Assembly: GCA_002452265.1 (NCBI GenBank)
Contig: DKEW01000084.1
Coordinates: 10,077-17,638 of the forward strand
Length of the DNA: 7,562 bases
Reading direction: 5' to 3'
DNA from: Pelobacter sp. UBA6812
Lineage (GTDB): Bacteria > Desulfobacterota > Desulfuromonadia > Desulfuromonadales > Syntrophotaleaceae
Shown: positions 5,931-7,562 of the stretch, piece by piece
Layout: each line of letters opens with the position of its first letter
Numbering within the stretch: the first letter of the stretch is position 1
Position numbers and translations under genes: made by a program
The notes under the pieces: model-generated
Seen by the model: only the letters and a program-made list of their open reading frames with translations
Told to the model about the DNA's origin: nothing
Database searches by the model: none

Positions 5931-7217
5931 TTATCCCTCCTTGGCTGGTTGTGAGATTAGACGTGGGATGCCGATCAACAAAACCAAGGCCGCCAAAGCC
6001 AGTGTGGCACTGATGCGAAAAGCGGTACGCGGCCCAAGGGTTGCCCAGAATACTCCAAACAGCAGACTTGCCGGCAAGGCAGCCAACCCCACCAGCCCAT
6101 GATACCAGCCGTATGCCCTACCCCAGAACTCTACCGGTGCAACATCGGCCACCAGGGCACGTTCCGCGCCTTCGGTCAAACCGTAATAGGCTCCGTAGGC
6201 GAAAAAGGTCGCCCATATCCATCCGAAGTGCTGAATTTCCGGCAAGATCAGATAAACCGCTCCATATATCAGCCACCCGCAAACAATCGCCGGACGTTTC
6301 CCCCAACGGTCAGCTAACCAGCCACCGGGTAGACTTAAAAGGACTTTTGACAGGTGAAGGTATACCCAAAGCACGATGAGATACCCCATCCCCAATCCAA
6401 AACGGGTCTGGGCAAAGAAAATCAAGAAGAGATCAGAGCTGTTACCCAGTGCAAACAGGGTGAACGCCGCCAGGTAAAGTTTGAGCCGGGAGCGCCAACT
6501 CGGATGGAGTTCGGTTTTTGTCACAGGTGCCTTGGCTGCTATACGGGCGGATGGCACATTTTCCACCTCATGCACCCCGAACTGCAGAATCAACATGGAT
6601 GCCATACCGGGTAACAAAGCCAGAGCAAACAACCAGCGCAATATATGCATCTGTTCAGCAGTAGCGGTACCATCACCTTGCTGCCACAACAGCGAATGCC
6701 CTAAAAATACCGATAAAAACACAATAGCCACCAAAGGCCCCGCGACAGCACCGGCATGATCCATCATACGGTGAAAACTGAAGGCCAGGCTGCGTTGCCC
6801 CATCCCGACGGATCGACCGATAAGGGCATCACGTGGTGCAGTGCGAACGCCTTTGCCGATGCGGTCAAGAAACCGCATCCCTACTACCTGCCAGCCTGTA
6901 ACCGCTATGGCCATCAGCGGCCGCGCCACCGTTGACAGCCCATAGCCTCCCAATGCCAATAACTTGCGTCGGCCCGAGCGATCACTCAAGTGGCCACTCA
7001 CAACTTTTAGCAGGCTAGCGGCGCTATCGGCTACGCCATCCATGACGCCGATATATACCGCCGCCACCGATGGAGCGACCAGACCAGTAAAAAATGTCGG
7101 CAGCAACGGATAGATCATCTCGCTGGAAAAATCCGTAAACAGACTGACCATGCCCAAGGCCAGGACATTGCCGGGCAGCATTTCTCGCATGCGTTTGCAT
7201 ACTCTTTGAAAAATCAT
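5931..7217 (-). CDS. Major facilitator superfamily (MFS) transporter
   Basis: This is a 428-residue inner-membrane protein with about 12 hydrophobic segments in two halves. The loop between helices 2 and 3 carries MFS motif A as G75-H-L-S-D-R-S-G-R-R-K85, and the equivalent loop in the second half repeats it as G-W-L-A-D303-R-W-G-K-R-P309. A conserved cytoplasmic block F-L-D-R-I-G-K-G-V-R-T-A-P-R-D (116-130) and the opening SLFTDFSSEMIYPLLP (25-40) place it in a widespread MFS subgroup whose substrates are mostly unknown; a drug or metabolite exporter is a common guess. Start choice is uncertain: ATG 7217 lacks a clear ribosome-binding site, and ATGs at codons 10 and 13 would also keep the first helix. 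It follows the unknown gene at the right edge by 29 bases, so the two are likely one minus-strand operon that converges on the phospholipase D-like gene. Confidence 0.88.
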   Translation of the reverse strand: MIFQRVCKRMREMLPGNVLALGMVSLFTDFSSEMIYPLLPTFFTGLVAPSVAAVYIGVMDGVADSAASLLKVVSGHLSDRSGRRKLLALGGYGLSTVARPLMAIAVTGWQVVGMRFLDRIGKGVRTAPRDALIGRSVGMGQRSLAFSFHRMMDHAGAVAGPLVAIVFLSVFLGHSLLWQQGDGTATAEQMHILRWLFALALLPGMASMLILQFGVHEVENVPSARIAAKAPVTKTELHPSWRSRLKLYLAAFTLFALGNSSDLFLIFFAQTRFGLGMGYLIVLWVYLHLSKVLLSLPGGWLADRWGKRPAIVCGWLIYGAVYLILPEIQHFGWIWATFFAYGAYYGLTEGAERALVADVAPVEFWGRAYGWYHGLVGLAALPASLLFGVFWATLGPRTAFRISATLALAALVLLIGIPRLISQPAKEG

Positions 7218-7246
7218 GTAACAGACACCATTTCCCAGGAAAAAAG

Positions 7247-7562
7247 CTATTGCCTCTGAGGCTCGAAACGGACAAAGACCCCTTGAAATATCTGTCTTGC
7301 CAGTAAAGCCAGGCTGTTATCGAACACTCGCCGCGTTTTTGTTTGATCCGGCGTTACCCACCAGGAAAAGCGTTCAGGACGGCTGACATAACGAAACATC
7401 CGTTGATAAGGCTTGGCCGGACTGTTTAATTCGACAAGACGGGCCTTGACTTCCAGATTCAGCGTTAATTCAGGGTCTTTTCCCTGACCACCCACGAATT
7501 CAATCCTGGTCACCATTAATTCGAGGACGCTATCATAGCCCAGTTGCCTTATGGCGGGAAAT
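7247..7562 (-). CDS. Protein of unknown function, C-terminal part (partial at right edge)
   Basis: The reading frame is open from the right edge to a TAG at 7247-7249, giving about 105 visible residues. An ATG at 7516 exists, but the frame continues upstream with sensible sequence (FPAIRQLGYDSVLEL), so the start most likely lies outside the window. The visible part alternates polar and hydrophobic residues (LELMVTRIEFV, then LTLNLEVKARLVEL), as in beta strands, followed by R-Y-V-S-R, an aromatic FSWW, and a closing helix-like segment NSLALLARQIFQGVFV. I do not recognise the family. The strand-rich half and final helix would suit a periplasmic or lipoprotein domain, but no signal peptide is visible because the N-terminus is missing. 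It lies 29 bases upstream of the MFS gene on the same strand, so the two are probably cotranscribed. Confidence 0.7.
   Translation of the reverse strand, partial: FPAIRQLGYDSVLELMVTRIEFVGGQGKDPELTLNLEVKARLVELNSPAKPYQRMFRYVSRPERFSWWVTPDQTKTRRVFDNSLALLARQIFQGVFVRFEPQRQ

Overview
The window looks like a chromosomal segment from a Gram-negative, nitrogen-fixing anaerobe of the Desulfuromonadales type (Geobacter/Pelobacter/Syntrophotalea relatives). This placement is an inference from protein style, moderate GC content and an interspersed-repeat-like palindrome, not from a database match. Genes on the plus strand fill about 1-5823. A minus-strand pair fills 5931 to the right edge, so the two groups converge on a short gap at 5824-5930.

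Layout, left to right: the last 38 codons of modB (molybdate permease); modC (molybdate ATPase), overlapping modB by an ATGA; a 353-base non-coding gap holding an imperfect palindrome (1196-1261) and a well-formed sigma-54 promoter (1415-1430); nifV (homocitrate synthase); a small ferritin/rubrerythrin-like protein with degenerate metal ligands; a two-domain GNAT acetyltransferase with a GTG start; and a secreted, probably lipid-anchored phospholipase D/cardiolipin-synthase-like protein. On the minus strand, a gene of unknown function that runs off the right edge is followed by an MFS transporter.

The left half has a clear theme. ModBC brings in molybdate and NifV makes homocitrate, and both are ingredients of the nitrogenase iron-molybdenum cofactor. 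The sigma-54 promoter ahead of nifV fits nitrogen-regulated expression, but I see no canonical NifA site (TGT-N10-ACA) upstream, so another enhancer-binding protein may act there. The ferritin-like gene and the GNAT gene follow nifV with gaps of 56 and 73 bases, each with a good ribosome-binding site, and probably share its transcript. Their roles are unknown, and they are the best candidates here for undescribed accessory functions in diazotrophy. The phospholipase D-like gene follows after 51 bases, but with a poor ribosome-binding site. It may be a separate envelope-lipid gene.

I see no CRISPR array, rRNA, tRNA, transposase or phage gene, and nothing that amounts to a wholly new multi-gene system. 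The most interesting points are the sigma-54 nifV unit with its two uncharacterised passengers and the palindromic repeat between modC and nifV.
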